A DNA stretch of 64,000 nt from Nectonema munidae (Eukaryota; Nematomorpha; Nectonematoida; Nectonematidae). Below, in pieces: positions 46,263 through 57,320 of this stretch. The DNA is taken from the NCBI GenBank assembly GCA_030549495.1, contig JAUIRK010000993.1:1285501-1349500 (forward strand), read 5' to 3'. Position numbers and translations under genes: made by a program. Numbering within the stretch: position 1 is the stretch's first letter; each line of letters starts with the position of its first letter. The notes beneath the pieces are model-generated. The model did not search any database. It was not told where the DNA came from and worked only from the letters and a program-made list of their open reading frames with translations.

Positions 46263-46482
46263 CAGTGACGGATCTAGAGGGGGGGGGGGGGGATGAGGAC
46301 AGGAATTTTGAAAAAGGACTGATTGACAAATATCCAGAATGATGTATGTTCATATCACCTGATACTACAACCCATGATATTGATATAAAAAAAAAGTCAA
46401 GGTCAACAAAGAAGTTCTTTTCAATAGAAAATTTCTGGAGTAAATTCTTTGCTAAATAACCCCCCCCCCCCTCCTGTTACTG
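46263..46482. mobile_element. hAT-type MITE, GGATCC family, diverged
   Basis: Left CAGTGACGGATCTAGA followed by a run of 14 G; right a run of 13 C, then TCCTGTTACTG. The G and C runs face each other as inverted repeats. Confidence 0.6.
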
Positions 46483-46695
46483 AGGAAATAAAAATAGCCT
46501 TTCACGAATAGGGTTAAGACTTTTTGGAAGATATGGAATACAATTGATTAAATTCTAAGCGTATAGATAATAAATTGTTTTATCGGACCGAGAATAGGGG
46601 AATTATGGTATAAAGCTGATCAAAAATAAAATAATTGATATTTTAGATGCATCACAGAAAAATCAATTCATCAAGAAAAATTTGAAAATGTACAC

Positions 46696-47216
46696 CATTG
46701 ATTCTCAACCTGTGGTCCGTAGACCCCTAGGGATCCGTGAAGGTTTTTTAGGGGTCCGTAAGAATATTTGCATCATATATAATAATTTATAAAATATTGC
46801 AGAAAGAAAATGGGAACTATTTTTCACGTTTTAATTTTATTTTTTTTACAGTACACACACACTTCATATAATTTTTTGATAAAAAGTAGAGTCTGTAATC
46901 AATATAGGCCGAAGCATCACCTTCTTTATTTTTAAAAATAGACTTTTTCTTTATCCGATAAATGAAAAAAATGTAGGAAAGAGGTCTCTTTTTTGGTTAT
47001 TATAGATAGCTTTGATCAAAAGGTTAAAATTTGGCAAATAGTGTTCAATTTTCTACACATTATTTTATCCAGTGCTTAAAAAAAGTTTAACTGGCAATAA
47101 TGAATGTAACCTTCTTCGTAACTTTGATAGAATGTGAGTTTTATCGGGAGTTGGCCCAAATGATAAATTTTTTGGTGTTAGGGGTCGGTGGGATAAAAAA
47201 AGGTTAGCAATCACTG
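46696..47216. mobile_element. hAT-type MITE
   Basis: Ends CATTGATTCTCAACCTG and (reversed) CAGTGATTGCTAACCTTTTT, with GGTCCGTAGACCCCTAGG near the left end and AGGGGTCGG near the right. About 520 bp, non-coding. Confidence 0.65.
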
Positions 47217-47389
47217 GGCCTAAATGGCGCTGGACCAACGACCATTTTCTTTCATTTATTTATTCTTCCTTCATCAAATCTTTCCTATATTAGTCCCGAG
47301 TTCAAAAATATAGCACAAAAACAGTTTTCTAATTACAATATCAATTCAGTTTGACAAGTATAATTTTTTTTACCTTTTTTCTATTTTTT

Positions 47390-47800
47390 CTTCTTGACAT
47401 TCTATTTTGTCTTTTTGGTATTCTATCTGAATTAGAATTTTTGATTTTGTTGTGTTTATATTGTATTGACATGTGTCATTTTTGTTTAAACTTTTTTGTT
47501 GATATTTTAACACCATTTTCAGGTTAAATTTTCAAAATTTTTCACAAAGGATACGCATATTTCTTATTTGAAATCAAAACTATAAAATAAACTTATATTA
47601 AATTTTTTCAATAATTTTTTTTATTTTTTATTTACTTTTGTTTTCTCTTTACTTTAGCAATATTTTTTTGTCTTTTAATATTTGTTTTGTGAATATTTAG
47701 TTAGAATTGCAAAAAGACAATAGAACTGATAAGAGAGACAAAAGAATTGCAAAAAGACAAAACAGCATTAAAAAACACAAAATAGAACCAAAAATTGTAC
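47390..47800. repeat. Inverted repeat of TTTTTGCAATTCTATTTTGT-type units
   Basis: The left arm has ATTCTATTTTGTCTTTTTGG; the right arm has two reversed units containing AGAATTGCAAAAAGACAA. The same unit forms the minisatellite at 1588, so this looks like a dispersed element with variable-number ends. Confidence 0.5.
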
Positions 47801-48517
47801 ATTTCAATTTACATAATGAAAATAAAAAAGATAAAAAAATTAATTACTCTTCATCCTAAATTGCGTGCACAAGAGTGAAACGGTGCAGCGAACTCTTCTC
47901 AGAGATTTTGAGACGTAAGTTGGTCTGTTTGAATCATTCCTTCACTCGTTATCATTGTGTGTATATTATATATAATAATTATTACTTTGATATCTTTATA
48001 TCGGCCAGTATCATATGATATCAATGGGAATAATCGCGGATTAACATGAAGGAAAGCCCACAGTAATTAATCAAACCAAGGATGAGTATTTGGCAATAGT
48101 TATGCATTTTTTATTTTCCAGCTGTTTCATTGCTTTTGGAAAGAAAGCAGTATGAAACTTCATATGAGATAAGACCATATTGTATACCAAGTATCAAATT
48201 AGTTCCTTCCTGACGTTTCATATAAAATATTTCATCTGTCAGTGTAGTTTAAAATTTTAAACAAAGTCTGCTTTCCATCAAAATACAAAAGTGGAAAACT
48301 TATATAGAATATTCTCTATCTACGATATATTGGTTTGCCAGATGTGCCGGTTTTGCCGTTGCTTCAATTGAATCTCCGAGTATAAATAAGAATCCTATTG
48401 TTTCATTCGAAACAAATGTGATTATTTATTCCTTTTTGATATAAAGCTCCTGTTTTACTTTCAAAGTATTTTTCATAGCTCAAGTCGAAATGTCAATATA
48501 ATGACACTAGAAGAAGG

Positions 48518-48687
48518 CAGTGGCGGATCCAGAAATTGACCATTGGGGGGTAACTTTAAAAAATACTACCGTACAAGTCTTGATGCTTAAGAAAGAGCAA
48601 AATCAGTAGGGGGAATTTCTGAAGCCATTCTTCATAGGGGGGGGGGGGAGCTAGGCCCAGGTCCCCCCCCCTCTGGATCCGCCAGTG
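48518..48687. mobile_element. hAT-type MITE, GGATCC family, best copy
   Basis: 170 bp, ends CAGTGGCGGATCCAGA and (reversed) CACTGGCGGATCCAGA. Flanks GAAGAAGG and GAAGAAAG match at 7 of 8 positions, as a hAT target duplication should. Runs of G (48644 region) and C (48663 region) face each other near the right end. Confidence 0.75.
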
Positions 48688-48812
48688 GAAGAAAGCTTCG
48701 ACTTAGAAGAGCACTAGTTAAAAAGAAGTTTATAAAGTCACTAATATAAGCATAAAAAACACAAACAATTCGTTAGAAGCAAATTGCTTTAAAAATCATT
48801 ACAATAACTTAC

Positions 48813-48843
48813 TCATAAGAAATGCTTCATATTCGTCCACCAT
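48813..48843 (-). CDS. Possible start exon of an unrecognised gene
   Basis: ATG at 48843 opens MVDEYEAFLM and stops in phase 1 at a consensus donor ATGA|GTAAGT. The phase fits the exon at 42193 (restored Ile codon). Only 31 coding bases, so the evidence is the donor and the phase. Confidence 0.3.
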
Positions 48844-48849
48844 TTTAAA

Positions 48850-49680
48850 GCGAATTTAACGGGTGTGACTTTCTATCTAACACCAATCCTTATTTTTGTA
48901 AATCTTCTTCAATCATCTTTATCTTCAACAAAATTCAACGTTCCATTTTATGAACATGCTTTTTAAAAGTTGTCTGAATCACTTTTATGTGTGAATTTTC
49001 ACATATTAATCCTTATATTTCAAAAAGCTCTCGAAAAAAGCTTTTCGAAAGTGTTCATTGAAAATCGAACAATAAATAACAAGCACATCTTCCTTTTTGT
49101 GAATGATGGAGAATGGTGGAAAGGTAAGAAAATTAGTATTTTTGGAAAATGTGAATGCAGTGTTACCGCGAAAAGTTGTGAGGATACGAAGAGGATTGCA
49201 TTGCATTTTGGAAGGCAGTTAAAAATAACAACTCTAGCATCATATCAAAAATGATTTAGCAAAATAACAAAGGGATTACAGAAATTGCGTGAAAAAGGTG
49301 CAAAAAACTTTTAAAATAGAGATCCATGAGGTGAAATGAACTTTTTGAAAATAAAGATAATTAGAAAAAAATGCGAACGATTGCGTGAAGAAGTCACACC
49401 AAGTTTGAGCGTATTTAGAATAAAATTCTTAAAATCTACTTCGCACACTGTAAATAAAATGTGTGGATTTAAAGTAGTGGCTCCCAACCACGGGACCGTG
49501 AGGTATTTACAGGTGGCCTATATTGCCAAACAGTGAGACAATGGATCATAACATCTTAAGAATTTTAATTATTCAATACACAATTGTGTCTTTTAAGGAA
49601 ATGAAATTGCCAAAAGAAGAGAAATATTAAAGAAAAATTAGGGACTCCAAAATTATACGTTTTTCAATTGAAGCTTTAAT
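48850..49680. other. Weak coding-like stretch, unassigned
   Basis: A 94-codon open frame (48970-49254) has some protein-like parts (VNDGEWWKGKK, CECSVTAKSCEDTKRIALHF) with a GTAAG site in the middle. No family is recognised. A hAT-like end, AGTGGCTCCCAACCACGGGA, lies at 49475 without a clear partner. Confidence 0.3.
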
Positions 49681-49686
49681 AGAAAG

Positions 49687-49832
49687 GTAAAGTAAAAGTA
49701 CCATAGGGTGTTTTCATCGAGAAGGCACAATTGCGCCGCTTCTATCGAACTATGAGGAAAGCAGGCTTGATGCAGGATCGAACCGAAGACCTTGAGTTAT
49801 CGGATCCAGCATCAAACCAACCCTACTCACGC
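49687..49832 (-). repeat. tRNA-derived SINE, reverse copy
   Basis: Full length, starts at 49832 GCGTGAGTAGGGTTGGTTTG, has TCGGTTCGATCCTGCATC with the B-box, and ends in the ACACCCTATGGTAC tail and a T-rich end at 49687. Confidence 0.75.
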
Positions 49833-50082
49833 TAAAGATAAAACATAAAGATGAAATATAAAAAGAAATATATTTAGAATGCTTAGACTACAAAGATAAA
49901 GCTGGAACGGTAAATATTCAAGCATCAGTTGTTTTCTGTTGAGCTACATCATTCTAAACTTTTTGTTTTTTTTCTACTCAGAGACTAAAGAAATTTTTGT
50001 TAAAATTATTTTGTTCCTGTAAGTTCTTCATCAAGTTCACTTGAATCTTTTTTTTTTATTCAAATACACTTAAATCCTACAT

Positions 50083-50231
50083 GCGTGAGTAAGTTTGGCT
50101 AGATACTGGGCTTCGATAACTCAAGGTTTTGGGTTCGATCCCGCAGCAAGCCTCTTTTATTCATAGTTCGATACAAACGGCGTAATTGTGCCTTTTCGAT
50201 AAAAACACTCCGCGGTACATTTACCTTTTTT
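50083..50231 (+). repeat. tRNA-derived SINE, best copy
   Basis: Begins GCGTGAGTAAGTTTGGCTAG (A-box region TTGGCTAGATACTGG), B-box GGTTCGATCCC at 50132, a tail with ACACTCCGCGGTACATTTACC and a terminal T run. About 149 bp. Other copies lie at 7806, 40061 and 49687. The tRNA of origin is not clear. Confidence 0.75.
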
Positions 50232-52655
50232 GACTTTGATAACGTATCTTATTTTTAAGTTTTGTTAAACTCAATATTTTGTAGTTTTTAATGTTAAAAA
50301 ATCCTCAGTATTTGAGATTTTGCAATTCCTCAGTATTTTATTTGTATTCTGAACTGCCGATCTTACATTAACAAAGAAAAACGGGGCGAAAAGACTCACC
50401 CTCGCCCCAATAATTTTGGGGTAGCACAGAGTTTAGCTCTAAATTGTTTATTTTGCTTTTCTCCTTCACTATGGCGAAGAGATTAGCGCCATCATCATGA
50501 CAATAATTTCATCTTTGAATTCCTTTTATAGAAACTACTTGTTGTACAACTAAAATAAAAACAGAATACGTCAATCAAAAACTTTAGAGTTAAAATCAGT
50601 ACAAAAAGTCTCCCTCTGCCCACCCATGTGCACGCCTATAATCACTATTATTCTTATATGTACCATCTTTTAGTTCAAAATTATTTTATCAAATTGTCTT
50701 TTTTTTATTCCAGAATATTTTTACAGTTTCGGCTAATTTTTAAAATTCTTCCTTAAACTGTTACATGCAAACATTTATTTTATATCATTTTGTTTTTCAT
50801 ATAGCAATTTTTTCAGCTATTTTTTCTTAAAATCTTTTTTGTATACGTTTAAAAACCAATTAATATTTATTTTTTAAAGTGTTTAATTATCCATATAAGT
50901 TTTAAATATTAGTACTTAACTATCTATATAATTTTTTGTAAGAAAAACAAAAGATGTTGCAAACAAATCATTCAGTTTTTAAAGTTCTCTTGATGGTTCC
51001 AAGTTTCTGAAGAATTAGGAAAGTGTGATCTCTCAGTCTCTGGACCTGAAGAAAGTGATGCAGAAAATGATTTTAATTTTTGTTTCAGTAAATGCATTAC
51101 CGACTTCTAAGAAAAGAAATTAAAAAGAATAGAGTTCTGAAGATGGAACAAATACTGAGCGTGAAAAAATAGAAAGTGCACTGAAGAGAGAGTACGATTT
51201 GGAGATGATAGACTAAAAATAAAAATCGCCTTACTTGATACCAGCAAAATAAAGGCAGCTTAAAAACATGGTGTAGGGCTATTTTTTCACCAAAGCGGAA
51301 CAGAATAGCGCTAGTATGTCACTCATATTATGTCATTACTCAATCTACAAAAGTTTATGAAATTAAATGTATTGTTAAATGCTTATATATAAATGCAGTC
51401 TAGCCCAGATTTTCCGCCTGCCAAGCATACGGTCATAAAATTACCCATACCCGATTTCCGTTTATATTGATTAACGCTTAATACGCCCGATTATATGCTC
51501 CTCAATGTCCGCCAATATATTTTACAAGAAAGCGTTCTTTAACAGTTACAGCAATTTACGGCCAAGTCAAAACAAATTTAGAGCCTAAGCAATTTTGCCA
51601 TGATTGATTAATTAAGATCAATAATTGAGTAATTATTTTAATTATATTAATAAACATAGATCAATAATGGAAAGTTATTTGACGTGAATTTTCAAGTCAA
51701 GAATGGCAAGAGGAGAAGGCTTTTAAATGTATTCAGCATGTGGTGATAACGAGGATAAACTGATATTTTCCACGTGTTTGCGCACGTTGTATGAACTGCT
51801 TTCATATCCACTTTGCAAAAGTTTTTCCAACCAACTCCAATCTATACTTCTGCTTTACAAAGCGTCTCACGCATTTCTGTAATTATTCTTTCCATTGGAA
51901 ATGGCACAATTAATCGAACTGCAGAATCCTGATTTTTTTAAATATGGGAAAGTTTCATCAGTACCTTCATATAACTCAGTCGCGATTCTTTTTATTTTTA
52001 GGAGTATTTAAAAAAGTTTTTAAACCCATTTTAAAATTAAAACAGTTAATTATTTAAATTAACTTTAAATTTTATTCAACTCGATTTATTCATATTCCAA
52101 ATCTAAATCAATAAAATAATTAAATAAAAATTTTTACGCGCAAGACATTTAAGAATCACTTTGACAATAGTGTAAAAACTTTTGTTGAGATGACGGAGCA
52201 AGAAATTAGTTAGCTCGGTAACTAAAGATATCAGCAAAGCTTTAAATCTTCTTCATGATTCGATAGAAGGAGAAGATTAAGAGAAATTAGACAATTATAG
52301 GCAAAAAATATACGTTAGATTTTTTCACAAAACAAATTGCAAACCTATTTCTATCTTTTTATTCCTTATCATCATACTTTATCTGTTCAATAAAGACATT
52401 TGTTAAAAATATTTTATTAAAATCCAAGTTAATCAGATTACGTTATAATTGGTGTTATAAAAGGCGCATAAATAACAAAAGGGAGAGGGGAAATTATATT
52501 CTTATTCAAAGAAAATTATCTTTTTTTCCATTACTTTTAATTGACAATTTGTCCAAACATCACAAATCTCCTTTTTCAATTTCCCACTTTCAAAAGCGAG
52601 CTAGGCTTGATTGGTTTTAAGTCTGATACAGAAAGCTTCTTTCAATTCATCGCAA
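50232..52655. other. AT-rich stretch, no clear feature
   Basis: CAGTCTAGCCCAGATTTTCC at 51397 could be a transposon end (Tigger-like) but has no partner. An acidic broken frame at 51020-51230 hints at a piggyBac N-terminus without any diagnostic motif. Confidence 0.3.
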
Positions 52656-52660
52656 CCGCC

Positions 52661-52798
52661 TTAACCCATTTACGACCAATGTTCCTATTTTGGAACATAA
52701 GTAATTTCATCTTCGTCTGCTTTTTTCAATGACTTTGAATATAAATCGTCTGCGTTTTTTTAGATATCGTCTGCTTTGCTTGGTCTTAAATGGGTTAA
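52661..52798 (+). mobile_element. TTAA-flanked MITE, subtype A, best copy
   Basis: TTAA on both sides; ends CCCATTTACGACC and GGTCTTAAATGGG; hairpin ATGTTCCTATTTTGGAACAT; three TCGTCTGC motifs. Nearly identical to 3205-3341. Confidence 0.85.
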
Positions 52799-53198
52799 AC
52801 TATCGATTTGACATGGCCACATTGGTTGCGAAATAACGAGGTTTGAATGCATTTGTATTATTTAACTGGTTACCGACATATATCAAATTTACAAAAATAA
52901 AATCGCTGGCGTTAGTTAATTAGAAAGACTTACGTGGATTGAATATAAAAATTTCATATTTCTAGTCTTTAATAAGGAAATAGCATAGGATGCATAAAGT
53001 TTGGAAAAAATATATCAAAAATATTGAAAGGAATAAAGAGAGAAGCAGAATATCTTTTTTTAATAAGATGCTCTATAATATTAAAGGTATATATATAAAA
53101 GAAAGAATAGTAAGGCATAAAGGCAAGTAAAACAAGTGTACAAACAAAACGTAAAAATTGAGTACAAAATTAGAAGTGAGTGTCATTGTTCACATTCA

Positions 53199-54869
53199 CT
53201 AGGAATCCTCAAGCCAAGCGTGTTGTAAGCACTGACTCGCATTAGCTCTGTGCAGTGGATTCAAGTGAAGCATGGGCAGAAGGAAATGCGAAAACAAAAT
53301 GGCGTCTTCTTTAATGAAATTGTGCTCTCGAACCAGGATCGACGCGAGAGAACACGGCTCCAGCTTGGGTATGTTGTGAAGTTGGGCATTGCTCGCAAAG
53401 AACTTTTTGCCGTAAACACTAGAGGTGATGACTGACTCAGGCACATCGCCACCAACTAGTTCAATCATGAGAGCAAGGTGGTCTTCGTCCGTTGAATAAT
53501 TTTCTCCCTTATGCGGATCAAAGAGGTAACTCCCTGTCGCAAGTTCGAAAGCTAAGCACGCCACGCTCCATATGTCTGCAGGCGGGCCGTAGTCAGCGTG
53601 TAAGATCGCCTCAAAGCTGCGATATTGCCTGGTTTGGATGTAATTGGTGAAGTGGTTGTAGACCCAGCAGGCATTGCCTAAATCAGCTATCTTCACTTTG
53701 ATCGAGGGCGTGTCTCTGAAGGCGGGATTGTTGACAACGTTGTTTTCTTTATTATTATTGCAGTTTGAGTTTAGGTTTGAATCCACTTGTACATCTTCAA
53801 CTTTCAAGGAGCGGCAGACGCCATTTTCCCCGTTTTTAGAAGCGTGGTTTAGAGAGCAGCCGTTAGTGAGTGAAACGTGGGCCAGTGAATGATTTAGTTG
53901 GGCAAAAAATTTTGAATTTATGACAATTTCTTCACTTTTGTCCTTTAACGTCTGGCTAGTTTCGAAAAAGGCCCTTTTTTTATGACTTTGTACAGATAAA
54001 ACGATGAATTCGTAGATCTGACATTTCAAAACTTCTAAAATTATTACCCTTTTACTTTGCTTTTTCTTCAAACGTTTTTTCTGATTGGCATTTAACTTAG
54101 AAGTATTTGAGGAAAGAGAGAACTTTCCATGTTTGATTTCTTCAAGGATTTGCCTTGCCAGTTCAACAAAGTACTCATCTTCATTGATAATTAAAATATT
54201 CTCCGGCTTAATGTCAGTATGTATTATTTGACACTCTTCATGCAAATATTGGATGCCTTGTAAAACTTGTTTTATGATGCGCTTCACGTTTATAAGTGGT
54301 ATTCCTGCGTAATCGGAGTCTTTGATCAGCTTGAGGATGTTAGGTCCAAGAACATCAAACACCATGCAAATATGCATACCATTAGGACCGGTGAGTTTGA
54401 AATAATCAATAAACGTGATTATTTTATCCTTGAAGCAGTTTGTTTTTTTCACATCATGAATTTCTTTGAGTATTGAGATTTCATCTAAAGCCGTTTCTGT
54501 GTAATGCTTCTTACTCTTAACGATTTTGAGAGCGACAAAGCAACGACCCTTAAGATTCCAGCAAAGCCAAACTGTAGAAAACTGTCCCCACCCCAACTTG
54601 CGAACGACAAAATACGTTTCATTATAGACATCTCCGAGCGAAACAGGATGGTAGCCGCCAAAGCAGTACTCACGGGGCAACTCCTCTTCTTCAGAGTCTT
54701 CATCTGTGCCTGAGATGCTCTTTTCTTCGCAACCACTACTACTCTTTTTCAGCGTAGTCTGCGGACAACTCTTGTCTTGAGGGCTGTCCTCATCACTCCC
54801 AACACTTCCTTCTTTAAGTGTCTTCTTTTTGTTCGCTTGTGGCTTCTTTACTTTAATTTTTGACTCCAT
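53199..54869 (-). CDS. SRPK: SR-protein-specific serine kinase (SRPK)
   Basis: 556 residues from ATG at 54869. An acidic Ser/Lys-rich N-terminus (about 75 residues) is followed by the SRPK entry motif GGYHPVSLGDVYNETYFVVR. Kinase landmarks, counted from this Met: glycine loop KLGWGQFSTVWLC (91-103), VALKIVKS with the ATP-binding Lys at 115, HTDIKPENIL with catalytic Asp 219, and DLGNACW with the Mg-binding Asp 396. HTD and DLG are normal SRPK variants of HRD and DFG. About 160 residues lie between the two halves, matching the family's spacer. IQTRQYRSFEAILHADYGPP and the C-lobe DIWSVACLAFELATG are diagnostic. SRPKs phosphorylate SR splicing factors and move between cytoplasm and nucleus. All coding sequence is in one exon, unlike vertebrate SRPK genes. 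An acceptor CTTTTTTTAG just upstream (5' UTR exon starts 54912) shows the transcript is still spliced. Confidence 0.92.
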   Translation of the reverse strand: MESKIKVKKPQANKKKTLKEGSVGSDEDSPQDKSCPQTTLKKSSSGCEEKSISGTDEDSEEEELPREYCFGGYHPVSLGDVYNETYFVVRKLGWGQFSTVWLCWNLKGRCFVALKIVKSKKHYTETALDEISILKEIHDVKKTNCFKDKIITFIDYFKLTGPNGMHICMVFDVLGPNILKLIKDSDYAGIPLINVKRIIKQVLQGIQYLHEECQIIHTDIKPENILIINEDEYFVELARQILEEIKHGKFSLSSNTSKLNANQKKRLKKKQSKRVIILEVLKCQIYEFIVLSVQSHKKRAFFETSQTLKDKSEEIVINSKFFAQLNHSLAHVSLTNGCSLNHASKNGENGVCRSLKVEDVQVDSNLNSNCNNNKENNVVNNPAFRDTPSIKVKIADLGNACWVYNHFTNYIQTRQYRSFEAILHADYGPPADIWSVACLAFELATGSYLFDPHKGENYSTDEDHLALMIELVGGDVPESVITSSVYGKKFFASNAQLHNIPKLEPCSLASILVREHNFIKEDAILFSHFLLPMLHLNPLHRANASQCLQHAWLEDS

Positions 54870-54912
54870 CAAGTATTGCAAAAGGCCTTCCTTATTAAAC
54901 TTGAGTCAGAAT
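54870..54912 (-). other. Probable 5' UTR part of the SRPK coding exon
   Basis: Lies between the CTTTTTTTAG acceptor and the ATG; in-frame stops rule out coding extension. A copy of this segment and of the intron end beside it occurs at 57215-57310. Confidence 0.5.
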
Positions 54913-54959
54913 CTAAAAAAAGAAAATTTCAATCATCCCAACGCTTCATAAGATATATT

Positions 54960-57170
54960 TTCTTAAGCCTCTCATGGCCGCTATTTTTACTATCTCGCAT
55001 GGCCGTATTGGACCTCTAGAGGCCAATACGTTTATATATAAAAGTTAGATCCAAAACAATTAAATAAAGTTTATTTCTTCATTAAAATAATAGGGAGGCA
55101 CTTATGAGTGAAAAAACAGTGAGATCATCATATCCGAAGCAAATATAAAATGTGAATTATAAACTAGCTATTATGTATAAAAAACATTAATTTTAACGAG
55201 ATGTGAAAGGAAAAAAGAAATAAAAGTTATATAGAGATATACGAAAGTCCTAATTTTAAAGTGCGTAATCGGTGGAACAGTTCGTGAGCTAAGTCCAAAT
55301 TTATTGACAAAAGTTGTTCGTAGAAGGAGGTGTTTGCAAGCTCAAGTTGCACTGTAAAAGACGCTTATGCATGCTATTCAAAAATTTTAAGCTAGACCTT
55401 GATTTTATACCTAATATTTCAAATATTAAGTAAGATATATTTCATTATTTACATCAATTACATATACGAAAAGGGATTTATGTCTTTTGGCGATATAATC
55501 TAAACAAGAATCTGCTCATACTATGGCTTCTTTATTTTTGTTGTTTATCAAGTTCCGTTGATAATATTTAAAAACTTATAAGAGAAAAAAAAGTTTGAAA
55601 GTCTGGCTGCTCAAAAATATAGGTAAATTTTTAGTAAAGATTGAAATAATTTTTCACAAATTGATTTTTAAAATAACAATTTTTCATAACAAATTTTTAT
55701 TTCATATTTTGAAATTAACAAAAATGTTATGTTCTTTAGTCGTTTTAATTTTTTTCCGTTTTGAAAAAATAGACCGAGTTTGAGCTAGGATTGAAAACCG
55801 CTAGTTTAGAGAAATGCATTGGTTATATTTGAATTTTATATATGCTTGGATTTGAAGATCAAAGTATTTCATTGGATAACTTCTACAGTAATAAAAGAGT
55901 CACTTTTTTGAAAACTATTATTGAAAGGAATCATATGACGTTCAAAATAAGATTTATTTGTTTCGATGGTCTATATAATATGACACACAATTGGCTTAAA
56001 TTATAACTGTATGCGTTTACTCAAAAATCACTTCTTTGATATTTTGTCGAAATAGTTTTATATTGATAATGATTTTTTAAATGTAATAATATGATGCATT
56101 ACAGTGGCAGATCCAAGGGAGGGGCCTCATGGGCCTAGCCCTACGTATGAAAAATGGCTTCGAAAATTACTCTTACATGTATAAAAAATAAATTTTTGCA
56201 ATTTATTCATAGCAAAATAATGTTAAAAATATAAAAACATAGGTAATTAGTGATTCTAAAAGACATAATACAGCTGATCTCTGAATACTTTTAGCAAAAT
56301 TGCAAAAATTTTTAATAGATTTCGCCCCCCCCTATAAGAAATTTCTGGATCTTTTGACCCTTTAATTGTAATGAACACTGGGTTACATATATAGAATTTA
56401 AAAAAAAACAGGCTAACTTTGTATTCACACCAGTAAACGAGGAACTCATACAAACAAATAGCTACATGAATCAATAATTATTATGAACGATAAACACAAT
56501 CAACTGGCCGATGGATACCGGGTATAGTTATCTAGTTGTAATTTATCTCAATGATTACGGAATTTTTGAAGATAATTTAAAGTCATTAGCTAATTCTTAG
56601 ATATCTTAGAAGAAAAAGTAGAATGATTTCACAGTTATCTCTTAGCAGAAAAATTTAGGCAGGGCAATTTATCTCAAAATCAAAAACCGAAGATTAATTA
56701 TGAAATCGTACCGAATTTGTCGGTACCAAGGTAGAATTGCGAATCTAACAAAAAAGGAAGAAGCGAAATGGGCAAATAAGATAAAAATAAAAATATTCAA
56801 AGTTATTTCCTATATAATCAACATAGCATACTTCTTTGTTAAAATCGGTACAACGATGTATATTTTATTTAATTTTTCAAGTGTTTTGTAAGACAGGAGC
56901 ATACTCACTAGCATAGGCAAGCTAATTAATGTTAATAAATTTATTAATATGGGAAAATTCATCTTATTTTTCATTTATTCCAAAAAACTTCAAAATTTTA
57001 GAAAGGAAAATACATTATGAAAAAAGTTAAAATTTTATAGATGGTGCTAAATTCTCATTTTCATGATTTAGTTTAAAAATCTTTTTAAAAGTTATAATAT
57101 TGAAGTAAATAGATATTTTGAAAATTACAGGGTAGTCATATTTTAGTATGTCCATAATTTTCATCAAAAT
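54960..57170. other. Upstream of SRPK, mostly featureless
   Basis: A short palindrome, TATTGGACCTCTAGAGGCCA, lies at about 55004. A weak GGATCC-family MITE lies at 56102-56355 (left CAGTGGCAGATCC, right TTCTGGATC). The promoter could not be located. Confidence 0.4.
56102..56355. mobile_element. hAT-type MITE, GGATCC family, eroded
   Basis: Left CAGTGGCAGATCCAAGGGAG, right CGCCCCCCCCTATAAGAAAT followed by TTCTGGATC. The same layout as 48518 with worn ends. Confidence 0.5.
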
Positions 57171-57204
57171 ATTTCAGTCAAAACAATACATGGCGGCTCA
57201 GGAC

Positions 57205-57320
57205 CTATACGATGAAGCATTGAAAAAGGCATCATTCAACTTGATTCAGAATCTAAAAAAAGGACATTTTAATCATCATAACGCTTTATAAGATTTAATG
57301 GCGTTGTTTTTCTTAAAAGC
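57205..57320 (-). repeat. Partial duplicate of the SRPK 5' region
   Basis: AACTTGATTCAGAATCTAAA at 57238 and the flanking CATCATAACGCTTTATAAGAT match the SRPK acceptor and 5' UTR segment at 54880-54960 (AACTTGAGTCAGAATCTAAA, then CATCCCAACGCTTCATAAGAT). The similarity stops where the SRPK reading frame begins. Confidence 0.65.

Noticed and set aside
53250-53435. Short plus-strand frames inside the SRPK region
   Set aside because: Shadows of the kinase frame on the minus strand.
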